Assembly (NCBI GenBank): GCA_022410635.1
Contig: JAJVDF010000208.1
Location: forward strand, 664,893-728,892
Direction of reading: 5' to 3'
Length of the DNA: 64,000 bases
From: Tretioscincus oriximinensis
Lineage: Eukaryota > Chordata > Lepidosauria > Squamata > Gymnophthalmidae
In this document: one piece after another, positions 35,996 to 48,369 of the stretch
Layout of the letters: the number at the start of each line of letters is the position of its first letter
Numbering within the stretch: position 1 is the first letter of the stretch
The notes under the pieces: model-generated
What the model saw: the letters and a program-made list of their open reading frames with translations, nothing else
Told to the model about the DNA's origin: nothing
The model's database searches: none
Program-made: the position numbers and the translations under genes

Positions 35996-36345
35996 TAAAA
36001 AAAAATTCTTGCCCTCCGGAGAACAGGGAATCAAGAGCAAATTTAAGATGCTCAGAAACAATTGGTGGAACATTTATGAACCTATATTCTATTTCCCGGT
36101 ATAATCGTTTTAAATGCTTCAGTACACTGATTGGTCTGGTCTGCTGCATGTAACTCTCTGTTTGCAGTGATGCCAACGGCTGATAATGGAAATCAGACAT
36201 TAGATTCCATAGGATGTGAAAACCACGATCCACATTTCAATCAATACTTTAACCCTAAAGTAGATTTGGGGTTATAGACTCCTCTAGCCTGTATAAGTCT
36301 GTTTATTTCTTGGCAATTAATCTCCATGGGTTTTATTAAAAAAAA

Positions 36346-36555
36346 AATTTATTTATTATGTCTTTTTTACCAAAGGGCAGTGCACATAGCTTTTGTTTTC
36401 TTTCTCCACAACAGACACTCTGTGAAATAGGCAGGGCTGAGAGAGTTCTAAAGGACTGCGACTCACCCAAGGTCACCCAGGTGGCTTCATGAAGGAATGT
36501 GGAATTGAACCAGGAGACTAGCAGACAGGAGTCCATCACTCCACCAAACTAGCTC
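36346..36555 (-). repeat. tRNA-derived SINE (family A)
   Basis: Minus-strand copy with 'ctttctccacaacagacac', 'caaggtcacccaggtggc' and 'attgaaccaggagactag', ending 'aaactagctc'. The segment near the tail is shortened. Confidence 0.8.
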
Positions 36556-37141
36556 TCATGTAACTGGTTGTGGGACTGTGGAGATGGATAATTCCCATTG
36601 CCTTGAAGATCCCTCACAAGTCCTAGTTCACATCACCATCAGTCGCTCCAGATGTAATGAATGAACGGAGAAACAGACCAGGAGAGCCAAACCACAAGAC
36701 ACATTGCATCCTGTTTGATTGATGAGGTCTAATCTTTTTATGGCAGCATCCGTCACCAAAACATGATTTTAAGAACTTGTTTTTCTCTTAATGCAAGCAA
36801 GGCTCTTCTCAGAGGAAAGAACAATATTCTCTTCTTCCTCCCCAAGTCTAAAAGGCTTCTTGGAAAGACAGCCTCACTAGTTGATGAAGCTGCTTCAGTC
36901 CAGATCATGTCCGACTTCAAATAAATTTCTATATTTTGAAGTCTTCCCCCCTTCCTTCCCCCTTTAAGAAATTCTTAAAACTTTGATGGTTGGAAGCTTT
37001 TCATTATTTGTCAGACTTGGAATTCATTGTCTGCCATCAGTAGAAAACTGGTCCTTATAAAAAAAAGCCATTGCATAAAAGAGAGTATAGGAGATACAAA
37101 TTACAAACATTGACCTACAGAACCTTCGCATGAAAATAAAA

Positions 37142-37412
37142 GAACATAAGAGGAGCTCTGGTGAATCGGGCCAGAGCTCATCTAATCCAGGATTCCGCCT
37201 CACACAGTGGTCTACCAATTGCACCTGGGCAGTCTCAAGCAGAGGAAGGCAAAACCTCACCAGTTCTCCTTTCCCTGCAAATAGTGTTTCAGGAATGCTG
37301 CCCGTTGCTCCATCCTGGAGACACTATCAAAAGATCCATCCACAGCGCTATGTATACCCTTGGCTTCCATGATCTTGTCTAATCCTTTCTTAAAGCTGTC
37401 TAGGCTGCTAGC
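37142..37412 (-). repeat. CR1-type LINE 3' end (family D)
   Basis: Well-preserved: 'aacataagaggagctctgg', 'ccaattgcacctgggcag', 'ccgttgctccatcctggag' and 'cttaaagctgtctaggctgc'. Confidence 0.82.
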
Positions 37413-38532
37413 TACTACCTAGCTAGCAAAATAAATGAAATATGCTTTGTTTTTGGCACAATTACACTTATAATATCTATTTGCATCAAGTATGGATTTT
37501 TAAATTTACTTGTGGCATTTATATCCTTCCTGTCCTCCAGAAGGCTGCATTCTGTCCTATGACAACACTGTGAGGTGGTTTAGGCAGGGAGGCTACAACT
37601 GGCCCAGGATTCTCAGGGAACTGATATGTCAGCAGGGAGTTTTAGCCTAGTGCTTTAAGCACAGCACTATGCAAACTCTTACCTTGAGANACTATGGGCT
37701 GTTTTTGTCTCTTCAAAATGATCATAAGGATGTAAGAATCATGCTGGAACAGACACAAAGTCTGTTTAGTTCCACAGTCCTGTCCTGTTAGTGGCTAGAG
37801 AGAAATGAATGGGGCAGGACCATTGGATTAGGAAATAATCTCCTTCTGAAGTGTGTCAGGCTTCTTCAGAAAATCATTGAAGCTTTTGGCTGAGGAAAAC
37901 ATCTTCCCTACTTTCAAGGCCATTGTTGTCATAATACTTTATATCTGTTGGGTTTTATTTCTGTAAACTCCCACATACCCCTCAGACCTTCAGGTATACG
38001 GGAAGATAAAGAAATGAATAATGAGTAAAATTCCCACCATTGGTTTATAGGCGCTTCCAGGTTCCATGGACACTTTGTGTAGTTTTTTTGGTAGTAATAT
38101 AAAAGGTACTTGCCATTGCTTACTTCTGGGGAGAGACTGGAGATTGAATCAGCAACACCCTGCTTTCCAGGCCATTTGCTCTACCACTGAGCTAGAGTCA
38201 TTTCCTAAGATGAGAACATGGCCACTACTTTATGCTGCTCTTACCCCTGCTTATCATGAATGGCTTTTAATTGCTGTCACCTTTCCTGTGACCACAGATA
38301 TTGACCAGGCCCAAAGGGCAGATAAGAAAACAGCAAGGCCAGACCTAAGGCCGTTTATCCCATTGCGGTGGCTTTTAAGTGTCCTTGGTCGGGCTGATGG
38401 AACTTGCAGTTCAAAACTTGAGCAGAGTGGGTTACATTTGGGTCCCAGAGGTTGATTAATGGCATGGAAGTCTAGCACAGCGTCTTCCTGTCCAGTAAGC
38501 CATATCTCTGACTGATGTCTTCCTCCTTACAG

Positions 38533-38594
38533 AAACTCTTCGTCATCATCACGTTCAGCAAACATATTGTGGAGCAGATGGTGTCCTTAATCGG
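38533..38594 (+). CDS. VMP1: VMP1 exon 10 (internal coding exon)
   Basis: This 62-nt exon encodes KLFVIITFSKHIVEQMVSLI plus the first two bases of a glycine codon (gg, completed by the t that opens exon 11). Human has KIFVIITFSKHIVEQMVAFIG, so the few changes are conservative. It supplies the end of the VTT domain and the link to the C-terminal region. The acceptor is cctccttacag and the donor is strong consensus gtgagt. It is the first asymmetric exon in the window (phase 0 in, phase 2 out), so it must be spliced to exon 11 to keep frame. It is followed by the 20.7-kb intron 10, which in mammals contains the separate promoter of the miR-21 primary transcript. Confidence 0.95.
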
Positions 38595-39739
38595 GTGAGT
38601 AACCTGATTAGCTACCTCCTGTCTTGACTGGAAGAGATTTTGAACTCTGTGCACTTTGTCACACGGAGCATAGGACGCACACTGTCCATGCTCAGAGGGC
38701 CATGCAACCGAGAGAGAAGTGGAAGAGAAGAAAAAAGTGGCAGGGGGATTTCCAGCATAGATCCCTATTGTTGCAGTTGCTTAGGCACCATTGAAAATTC
38801 CCTCTTTCTCCCGGCACGGGTTTTGGGATGAAACAGTAATAGGAATAGGTCTACATGGATTTCAAGAAGAACAGAGCAAAACGTTTTCTCCCTCCAATGC
38901 CAAATGAAAGGCAGCAAAAGCCAGTCAAGCAAAGCAAAACAAAATGGCAGCCTTATGTACCCAGATTAGAGCTCCTTGCCCTTCGGTTCTGAGCCTGTGA
39001 AGGATGAAGAGATTGTCCTACCTGAGAGTTAAAGAAGCAGTTTTTACATTTATGCAATGACTTGAAAGTCAAAACTGCAGGTGGGTATGAAGTTTAGAAA
39101 CTGTATCCATCATGAATGGTGTTGTCAGCCACCTATTAGAGAATAAATGGAATTCTAGATACTTCATTTTACCCTAGTATATAGCTATGACTGAAATAAA
39201 TTTGCTGGTAGAAGCAATTCGGTACTGTAGAATGTGGAATCTGTTTTGCTTTAAAAAGTAAAGGTCAGGGGAAAAACCAACAACCAAAAGGGTGGTGGCG
39301 AACTTGTGAATGGCTTCATTAAAGAACTTTCCATACCTTTTCTACTCCTCTTTTAAAAACTGCAAACACAAACATATATATTGCTTTTCCCTCCTTCCAG
39401 TCCAAGTGTCCATCTGTGTTAGGAAGTGATTCAGACATAGTTTGAAACTGAGAATTTATTGGCTATTATGAGCAGGAAATAAATGAAGGCAGCAGATAAC
39501 AAGGGTGCAATTATTGTCATGTTAAAATATCTCTGACCTTTTGACCTGGGTATACCACCCCTTTTTTTGAAAGACAATAGCATACTTTTAAAAACAAATC
39601 ATATTAAAAATAGGAATTAAAAATACATTGACCAGGGAATACCTAAATGAGACCTCACATAAAACAACAAAATTATTTTGGGTAGTCAAGGCTGAATTTG
39701 TACTGGGCTATATCTTGGAACCTGCCATTTGTATGCTAG

Positions 39740-40395
39740 TGTAGACTATGGCAGGCTTCATGTTTGAGAAAACCCATAAGGCAGTTGGTAAGTCCCTTTA
39801 TGAGGCAAGATACTGGACTAGATGGATAATGATCAGATCTAACAATAGTGTCTACTAGAATGGATGCCCAAGTATTTTTCCCAGGTTGAAGAGACAGGCA
39901 GGTGATTCCTATTGCAATTTGGGGAGCCCAGAGCAGGTGAAAGTTTCTTCTTTATCTTCTGCTTCTGGTGGGCCAGTTTGGTGTAGTGGTTAGAATGTTG
40001 GACTCGTACCTGGTAGTCTCCTGGTTCGATTCCCCACTCCTCCACAAAAGCCAGCTGGGTGACCTTGGGCCAGTCACAGTTCTTTGAACTCTCTGAGCCC
40101 CACCTACTCCACAGGGTGTCTGTTNTGGAAAAAGCAACAAAAGCTTTGTGCGCCAACCTATGAGATGAGTCCACTGAATCCCAATCTTAATTCAGGAGAG
40201 ACAGCAGTATCAGTAGCTACAGAATAGATATTGCCTCCGATTTGAAGAGATAAACAAGGAAAAGCCGTTTATAAAGGAGTTGAGGACAGTGAGAATTTTT
40301 GCCTTCTGCTTGAGATGCTCTGAAACAATTGTTTGACCACTCTGTAGGAAGGGATGCTGGACTAAATGGACTGTGGCTTAACCCAGTAGGAGTCT
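39740..40395 (+). repeat. CR1-type LINE 3' ends (family D) split by a SINE
   Basis: Two family D pieces (39740-39969 and 40162-40395) flank a family A SINE. Phrases: 'gatactggactagatggat', 'tgccttctgcttgagatgc' and 'gggatgctggactaaatgg'. Confidence 0.65.
39970..40161 (+). repeat. tRNA-derived SINE (family A), 3'-truncated
   Basis: A clean head: gggccagtttggtgtagtgg, then 'ctggttcgattccccactcc' (A- and B-box-like parts), 'gaccttgggccagtcacag' and 'cagggtgtctgt'. The tail is absent. Confidence 0.85.
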
Positions 40396-41469
40396 TACAT
40401 TTCTCTCAATCTGGAGGTGTTCCATTGGAGGGATCCATTCAAGATCAAAAGTGCAGGACCACAATATAATACTTTTTTCCCACCTCTATAAACATCAGTG
40501 ATAGGTTTCCAACTGAAATGGTTAACACTTTCAATTACAGCTTGACTATTTGAGTGGCGGTGGAGGAGAGATTTTTAGCCCATTTGAAGCTTGATGAATG
40601 TAGTATCTGTTGTTTCTGCTCCTGGTATTTCCAAGGGGAGGGTTTCCATGGGGGAATTTTGTCTCGAAAGGATAACTTTCTGGGATCAGGACATCTGCAA
40701 ATAATTCCTGTAGAAGTATGTAAACTTGAACGAAGGCTGCTGTATACAAAAAAGAAATTGGGTGTCTGAAGCTAACATTCTTCGAACACCTCCACACTGG
40801 AACAAATCTGATCCTTTAAAAATAATAATTTCTGAGGTTTCTGTAACAGATCCTTCTTGTGGTTTTGGAAGAAAAATAAAAACAACATTGATTAGTGCTT
40901 GTTTATAAGCATCATCAGCATTCTGGGTGCTGGTTTGTTGCTAGCCGGCCTTGAACCGAGGGCCGATAGGACTCTGTAAGAAACATCGTAAATCACCAGA
41001 CCAAAACCTAGTAGCATTTCCTGCCCGTAATCTGCTTTGGAGAGAGGTTCTTCCATCATCTTGTGTTGCTGGGAAATGCTGTTGCTCTCAAAACCACGTT
41101 ATAGATAGTTGACTTCAGACTTGAAAAATGTCCTTGGGAGATGGCTTGGAATGTCCTGATATCCTTTTGACTTTGATTTCCCCCTCCTTCTGGTTCTCTC
41201 ACATTACCTCATCTACTCCTCTCCGTATGAAAAACACATGTAAGCCCCTTCTAGATATCTGATTTTCCCTGAATCTAGGAGGTAAGTCATGCCTTTACCG
41301 ATTGGCTGCCAGTGACAGAAGTTCCTGTAGCTGGTTACTACCCAGTATTCCAGTACAGAAGCAACTTGTCTACACAGAGTAGATCTTTTCATCTGTGAAT
41401 GGACTCCCGAAGGGACATTATAGTTAAGAATCCCTCCATTATTCAGGGAGTTCTTTGCTAGAGCCAGGC

Positions 41470-41740
41470 AACTGCAAGTGTCAGCGTCTTGGGCCGAGAT
41501 ACCAACACTCGCAGCTGCCTGGCCTCTTCACCACCCATTTGCCCAAGATGCCAACATTCGACGATGCCACTTCCGGAATCTGCTGCCAGGAATGGCATCC
41601 GGAGTGACATCACTTCACTTCCGGGGTGGGGCAGGAAGTGACATCAGGAGTGTGAGGGCCAGAATGACATCACTTCGTGTCCCTGCCCCAGAAGTGACGT
41701 CTGGACCTCACATTCCTGTAGTGATGTTTGATTGGCCCTT
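41470..41740. repeat. GC-rich repeat with recurrent gtgacatcacttc motif
   Basis: The word 'gtgacatca' or 'tgacatcacttc' recurs at least three times, with 'gaagtgacgtctgg' and 'ggcaggaagtgacatcagg', interleaved with 'cttccggg'. The units are degenerate. It looks like a transposon interior or decayed tandem array. Confidence 0.5.
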
Positions 41741-42356
41741 GGGTACAAAAATGTTGGACCACACTGCTATAGGGCTAGACCAGAGGGCCTGGGGACCCAA
41801 CTGTTTGTAAAATTAAAATTAAAAAAATTAATTTTGGGGCTTCCAAGGCCACTTTGTTCATCTGCCCCAGGGGCCCTGAGAGTTTAGCTACACCACTGCT
41901 TGAGATGAAAATCTGAGTAGCCAGCTGCTTTTTTTTCGTTTCATTCTTTAAGCAGATTGAATTGGCCTTGGCATTCGACCAGGATACCTTCTCCGGAGGG
42001 GTTATGAGTTCCATTCTTGGAGCATGATAGAAAGTGTGAAAGTCGCAGAAATGCCTACCTCCTGGGGCATGTTAGAAAGCAACGGAGCAGCATAGCTGGC
42101 ATAGATGCCTATGCATTTCTGCCTGCCTGTCAACTCTCTGCTCTTTGGCTAAATGAGATTTTTGGAACATCTTGCTCATTTTCACAGAAACATGAAGGAT
42201 TTTAAGATTGGGATTTCCCCATTCTTTCTACTGCTATAGGAAAACTGAACCTTGGGCAATTTGCAGGCAAAATGAGGAGAGGTTAAGGTTCAAAGATCAA
42301 TAAAACTCCTTGGAGCATTTTAGGGAAAGGTACCCCATAATCAAGGAGAGTGCCCT

Positions 42357-42614
42357 ATCACATATTCTTTCCAGTCCAAGGAAAAGGGGGAGAAAATCTC
42401 TAGGAGAGAGAGCTTGGAGTTTGGGGATTTTTAGCAATTTAAAAAGCAGTTTTTCCCTGCAAAACAAACCCCCTGAAGTGGGGAGGAACTTGCTGGTGAG
42501 TGAGAGGGAGGAGCTAGTGAACAAGCTCAGTCACATCCTCTTTCCAGCCAAAGAAAAGGGGGAGAAAATCGCCAGGAGAGAGAGCTTGGAGTCTGGGGAT
42601 TTTTAGCAAATTTT
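42357..42614 (+). repeat. Segmental tandem duplication, period 174 bp
   Basis: About 84 bases at 42357-42441 recur at 42531-42614 with few changes, including 'gaaaagggggagaaaatc' and 'ggagagagagcttggagt'. It lies just upstream of the CR1 copy but is not obviously part of it. Confidence 0.75.
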
Positions 42615-43129
42615 AAAATTACAACTAAAAGATAATTCTATTTAGATTTTATATATATATTTAAAATAGTAACCAATAAAAAATAACAGCTCTGCTGTGT
42701 GTAAGCTCTGAAAATTTGTTGTTAAAATTGGTTGCAAGATATAAACATTATACAAAATACTAAAAAAAATAAGAAAAAAATACTAGTTTTGTTATTTATT
42801 AAAAAAAAGAACTTTAATTATAGAGGTTTTTTTAAAAAAAAAACAGACAAAACTAAATATTTTAATATACCATAAAAAAATTCACTTCATAACATATATT
42901 AAAGGAATAATTTTAATAGTGTTACTAAAAATAACATAGATAGTAACCATATCTAAAGGATCAAGTTATTCTTGAAACAGAAGAGAATTTCAATAGTAAT
43001 AAAAGTAATAAAAATATATTAGGAATGAAGGTAGAGAGCCAGCGGGGTGTAGGGGATTTCCCAGTGTTTTCCACTGAGTGTCAGATGTATGACTATCTAT
43101 CTGCTGGTGAGAAGTCATGGGTGTGTGTT

Positions 43130-46100
43130 CAAGTGCAAGGAATAACTGGCTCTCAGGGAACATGTTTCTTCCCTTGAGGCCAAGGTACCTAACCTGGAGA
43201 AGCAGAAAGACAGAAATAGGCGTCAGGATGAGACTTGCAGGGATGCAGCAGGAACATCCCACTCCCGGGAGTGCAGCCCTCCAGCTGCCTTGGAGAATGA
43301 GAGTCTCAGGCAGAGAGGACATCAGACCAAGGAANAGGGACAGCTTCCCTCAGTGGGGACCCCTTCCTTGGACGATGAGCCGGTATTTTCTTGCACCAAG
43401 GATAGTCCTCCACAGGTGGTGGGATGGGGGCTTCTTGTAGTGGGTGATTCAATTGTTAGGCATATAGAGAGGAGGGTGTGTGATGGGCTTGATGACCACA
43501 TGGTAATTTGCCTGCTGGGTGCTAAGGTTGCGAACATCACTCTACATCTAGAAAGGCTGTTAGACAGCGCCGGGGTGGAGCCAGGTGTTGTAGTACATGT
43601 TGGTATCAACGACATTGAGAGAGCCAAGCGGGAAGTTCTGGAAGCCAAATTTGGGTTGCTAGGTAGAAGATTGAAATCCAGGACCTCCAAGGTAGCATTT
43701 TCTGAAATGCTACCTGTTCCACGCCCAGGACCAGCTAGACTGGCAGAGATTAGAAGCTTCAATGTGTGGATGAGGCTGTGGTGTTGTGAGAAAGGATTTG
43801 TCAGGAACTGGGGGACAATTTGGGACAGGACATACATGCAGTGCTTTTTTTCCAGAAAAAAAGGTGCCGGTACTAACGGCGGGGAGGGGGGGGGGGGGCA
43901 GGGGCCGGCGCCGCCGAAAACGCCCCGCCCCCCGCGCCGGCGGCGGACGCCGCCGTACCGGCACCTTTTATGGGGGGGGGGGGTGGGGGGAGCGGCGGCG
44001 GCCGCCACCACCACTCATTCTTGTGGGGCCCCCGCTGCTGCCGCCTCCGCCCCCCGCAAACTCCGCCCCCCGCCGCCGCTGCCGCTTTCTGGGGGAAAGC
44101 CGACAGGAGCTGGACAGCATTCGGTTCAAGATAGTGTAAATGTAAACAAAATTGCTGAGGAACAGAATTATGCAGATAATATAGTATCAGAGGGGGAACC
44201 CGGTTGTAGTATTCAAGTAAAAAGCTGTAATGAGCAAACTATGGTTTCTCACAAATATACGGGCTCAAATTTACACCAGAGAAGGGCATATAAATGCCTG
44301 TATGCAAATGCCAGAAGCCTCCAAACAAAAATAGGGAAGTTGGAATGCTTAGTGATCAACAATAATGTCAATATTATTGGCATAACTGAAACACAGAAAC
44401 TTTCAGAAAGGAAATTTTTCCAAAATGAGGAAATTGGTAAAAATAAAATTAAAAGGGAAAGTGAGAAAAGCCCAGTCCCTTCAAAAGGCATGGAAACTGT
44501 TCGCAAATACAATAAAATGCATTGCCGCCAAGTCCAAAAGGACACCTGTATGGCATATCACTGCAGTAAGGGAAGTCATTAGAATGAAGAGAAACTCATT
44601 TAGAAAGTGGAAGGCTTATCCTAGTGAGGACAACAGAAGGAAGCAGAAACTGTGGCAAACCAAATGCAAGGTGGTAGTCAGGGATGCGAAGAAAAACTTT
44701 GAGGAGCACATTGCCAAGAATATTAAAAGAAATAATGACATTTTCAAATACATAAGAAATAAGAATCCTACCAGGAAAGCAGTTGAACCAATAGACAGCA
44801 GTGGACAAAAGGGGATAATCAAGGAGGATGTGGAGATTACAGAGAGGTTAAATGAATTTTTTGCTTCAGTTTTCACTGAAGAAGACAGAAGGTATTTACC
44901 CACAACAGATTTAGTCTTCTCAGGAAGAACACTAGAGGAATTAAGCTGGATAAAGATAACAAGGGAGGAGGTCCTTGCTAGCCTTAATAAGCTGAACATT
45001 AATAAATCCCCAGAGTCAGATGGCATTCATCCAAGAATTCTTAAGGAACTCAAATGTGAAATTGCTGAACTTCTGACCAAAATATTTAATCTTTCCTTAA
45101 GATCGGGCACAGCAGCAGTAGATTGGAGGGTTAATTACAGACCCGTCAGTTTAACATCAGTTCCAGGTAAAGTGTTGGAGACCATAATTAAGGACAAAAT
45201 TACTAAACACATGGAGAAGCACGCAATGCTGAATGAAACTCAGCATGGCTTCTGCAAAGGTAAACCATGCCTTACTAGCTAGAATTCTTTGAGAGTGTTA
45301 ACAAACATGTAGATAAAGGGGATCCAGTTGATATTGTGTATCTAGATTTTCAGAAGGCTTTTGATAAAGTCCCTTATCAAAGGCTCCTAAAAAAGCTCTA
45401 TAGTCATGATATAAGAGGACAGACTTTGTCCTGGATTGGAAACTGGCTAAAAGATAGAAAACAGAGAGTAGTAATACATGTACAGTTCTCTGAGTGGAAA
45501 GAGGTAAGAAGTGGGGTACCCCAAGGGTCTGTACTGGGATTTTTGCTTTTCAATATATTCATAAAAGATCTGGATGCCGAGGTAAATAGTGAAGTAGCCA
45601 AGTTGGCTGATGACACTAAATTGTTCAGGGTCGTGAAAACTGAAAATCATTGTAAGACGCTTCAGAGTGATATATTGAAATTGGGTGAGTGAACATCAAA
45701 GTGCAAATGCACCTCAATTTAAGCAAGTGCAAAGCCATGCACATTGGGGCAAAGAACCCCAGTTACTCCTACCAACTGATGGGAACCAAGCTTTCTGTGA
45801 CCAAGCAAGAAAAGGATCTGGAAGTGCTGGTGGACAATTCAATGAACATGTCAACCCAGTGTGCAGCAGCAGCAAAAAAGGCAAATTCGAAGTTGGAGAT
45901 ACTTAGGAAAGGAATCGAAAACAAGTCAGCAAATGGTGTTTTGCCTCTTTCTAAATCTGTGGTGAGGTCACATTTGGAATACTGTGTTCAATTCTGGTCA
46001 CCACATCTCAAGAGGGATATTATGGAACTAGAGAAGGTGCGGAAAAGGGCAACAAGAATGACCTGCCTTATGAAGTCAGTTGCAACGTCAGGGCCTCTTC

Positions 46101-46424
46101 AGCCTCAAAAGATGAGGGGCAGAAAAGTGAGAACAGAAAAAGGAAAGTATTTTTTCACCCAGAGGATCGTCGGCTTGTGGAATTGACTTCCTAAAGAGGT
46201 GGTGGTAGCTAACAGCTTGGATAGCTTCAAGACAGGACTAGACAGCTTTATGGATACCAAGGGTATCAATGGGTACTAGGGTCTGGATGCTGCCTCCGGG
46301 ATGGAGCCGCAGGCAGGAATCCTGAAATGCCACTTGCAGGTGGGCCTCTGTGTGACATAGAATGCTGGACTAGATGGGCTCTGGCCCGATCCAGTATGGC
46401 TCTAAGAAGTTCTTATGTTCTTAT
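43130..46424 (+). mobile_element. CR1 LINE, 3.3 kb, decayed, with ORF1 and ORF2 remnants (family D)
   Basis: CR1 is a non-LTR retrotransposon whose ORF1 carries an SGNH-type esterase and whose ORF2 carries an endonuclease and reverse transcriptase. ORF1 remnants include GDSIV at 43443 and HVGIND at about 43596. The distal catalytic segment is lost where a second element begins at 43839. Only the start of the endonuclease remains (YANARSL at 44301). The reverse transcriptase spans 44425-45690 with NYRPVSLTS, YLDFQKAFD (45339), GVPQGSVLG and ADDTKL (45606). The frame breaks near 45282 and again near 45690, and two internal deletions are visible. It ends 'gttcttatgttcttat'. Non-functional. Confidence 0.9.
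43839..44095 (+). mobile_element. Second family G (hAT-like) element inside the CR1
   Basis: Starts CAGTGCTTTTTTT, the same end as the element at 30717-30906, then 'aaaggtgccggtactaacgg' and an extremely GC-rich interior. No matching right end or target duplication is found; the expected CATACATG does not recur. So the right side is deleted along with CR1 sequence, and the end coordinate is approximate. By chance the interior has no stops, creating a 430-codon frame. Confidence 0.65.
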
Positions 46425-47079
46425 CAGACCAGTTTGCAAAAATGTTGACCAATCACAAGTTCTAAACTTTGCCCCAGCTCCACCCATTCCCTTAAATATC
46501 ATTGGTGCACCAAACTAATTGTCTACCTACATTGACTTCATATGTCTGTCCATCCCTGATATGGGGCAGTGCTGAGAATTCTCTTTTTTCAGGTGGTTTG
46601 AAAGATCCCCAATAGTACTTCTGCATCTTTCTACCACTGAATATGCAAGAAATTTGGGGAGGCGCAGACCCATTTAAAAAGTCCTTTGATTAATGAACAT
46701 CCATCATTTGGTTATCAAAGGGGGAGAATATTCCTTTTGTAGATGATTTTAGCCTCCTAAGGGGGATTTGGAACCATATCTAACCCTTCATAAAGTGTTA
46801 TGTGATGCTAGCCAGAGAAGTGATGTTTTTTGCAGAAGGCAGTTCCCTTCTCAATCTTTGTCATATTTAATTGCTCCATTTTTCAATTGCTCCATGGAAG
46901 AAAAAGAAGGATACTGTTCCGAATAACCGTCAGAAAAGCAGATTTCTCAGTTAACTCCAGGCCTGCTCAGTTGCAAGTTTGTCAATTGGGCACAAAGTGT
47001 TTTAAGCCCTTCTGCAAGGAAAGGCAGACATAGGGCTCAAAACCTGTCATTTCCTAGATGAAACACTAAGGGCTGCTTA

Positions 47080-47480
47080 CGCCTGGGTATCTGAGGGAGT
47101 GCCTTCTCCCACACAGAGTATTGAAATCTCAAGGAAATAGCTTTCCTTTCGTTCCTCCTCTCTCAGACATGCAAGCGGCAGAGCCTTTTCTATGGTGGCC
47201 CCCAGATTCTGTAACAACCTTTGAAATTCCAGGCACCTAAATTCTGTGGTTAAATTCTGTAGTCAAAGATTACCTCTTCTCCCAGACCTTTGATATTTAG
47301 TTTTCTCTAGGTAGGAGAGAAGGGCATTAAGGTTATATTTTAAATAATACTTTATATACTTTATATTTTTATTACTGTGACCTACCCTTAAACCAATCCT
47401 TTTTTCTTTTCTTTATTCCCACTCTCCTTCTCTTTTTCTGTTTCTGCTGCTTGTATTGGCAAATTAGCAAGGGGCAGGTT
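47080..47480 (+). repeat. LINE-derived sequence, probably L2-like 3' region
   Basis: 'gcagagccttttctatggtgg', 'ccccagattctgtaacaac' and 'aaagattacctcttctccc' are wording shared by many squamate LINE 3' regions. Assignment from memory; boundaries approximate. Confidence 0.4.
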
Positions 47481-48369
47481 CATTTGTAAAGAAAGCTGGG
47501 CTGTATTGACCTTGGCAACCAAGACTAAAGCATGTACAGAGTATAATAATGAATAATCCAAGTTCAGAAGCCAGCTCAGTGCTCCAGGAAGAACTATCTA
47601 GGAAAAGACTGGCCTTGCTCAATAGCAGCTTATACATCTTTTAAAATTAAATTAAAAGAAGGGTCGTGTGTGTGTGTGTGTGGGGGGGACTCTTTGTAAC
47701 TCCAGACGCCAAAATGGAAAGATTTTGGGAAGCAAGCATGATGCCATTGTTAAATGATCTTATTTGTGAGTTTACTGGCTGCCTTCTGGACTCATGCCAG
47801 CATGTACTTAGGGTCTGATTCAAACTCCCAGACTCTGTATCAGCTCTGAATCATTGTGTAGCCGGCACATGCCTTGTTACCAGTTGGGTGTAAGGGAAAT
47901 GGGTGGGTTTCAGTGTGACGAGAATCTTTTTATCATTACAGGAAAGGGGAGCTTAGGTGATAACAAAGCAAAACAACACTTTCCCCCTCCCTCCGACAAC
48001 ACCTGACAATTAAAGCTGTTTAGATCACCATCTGGAGATGTGCCGGTGCTTTGGAGGGTTTATATTTTTAGCAGGATATTTGCAAGATTTGTATCACCCA
48101 GGTGGTGGAATTTTTTTGAGATAATAATGGGAATTAAGCCTGATCTGGGGGAAAGGATTCTCCTCTTAAGCTTGAGTGCAACAGAGTGACTAAGCAAGGG
48201 AGTCTAATATGGGGGTTACCAGATAAAATCTGGGGTAGACGTTTATCCCTTAAACAGATATGAAAAAGCAATCCCTCCTCCCAGGTCCTGCAGGCAGTAG
48301 AAGCTGCACCTGGTAGAAAGCCATATTTTCTATATTCATTTGAAGCACAAATGTCTATCCCAGATTTTA

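Noticed and set aside
43290..44582. 430-codon open frame
   Set aside because: A chance fusion of CR1 ORF1 remnants, a GC-rich hAT-like insertion and a CR1 ORF2 start, not a host gene.
44425..45282. 285-codon frame with reverse transcriptase similarity
   Set aside because: Real coding ancestry, but part of the decayed CR1, with deletions and a frameshift; not annotated as a functional gene.
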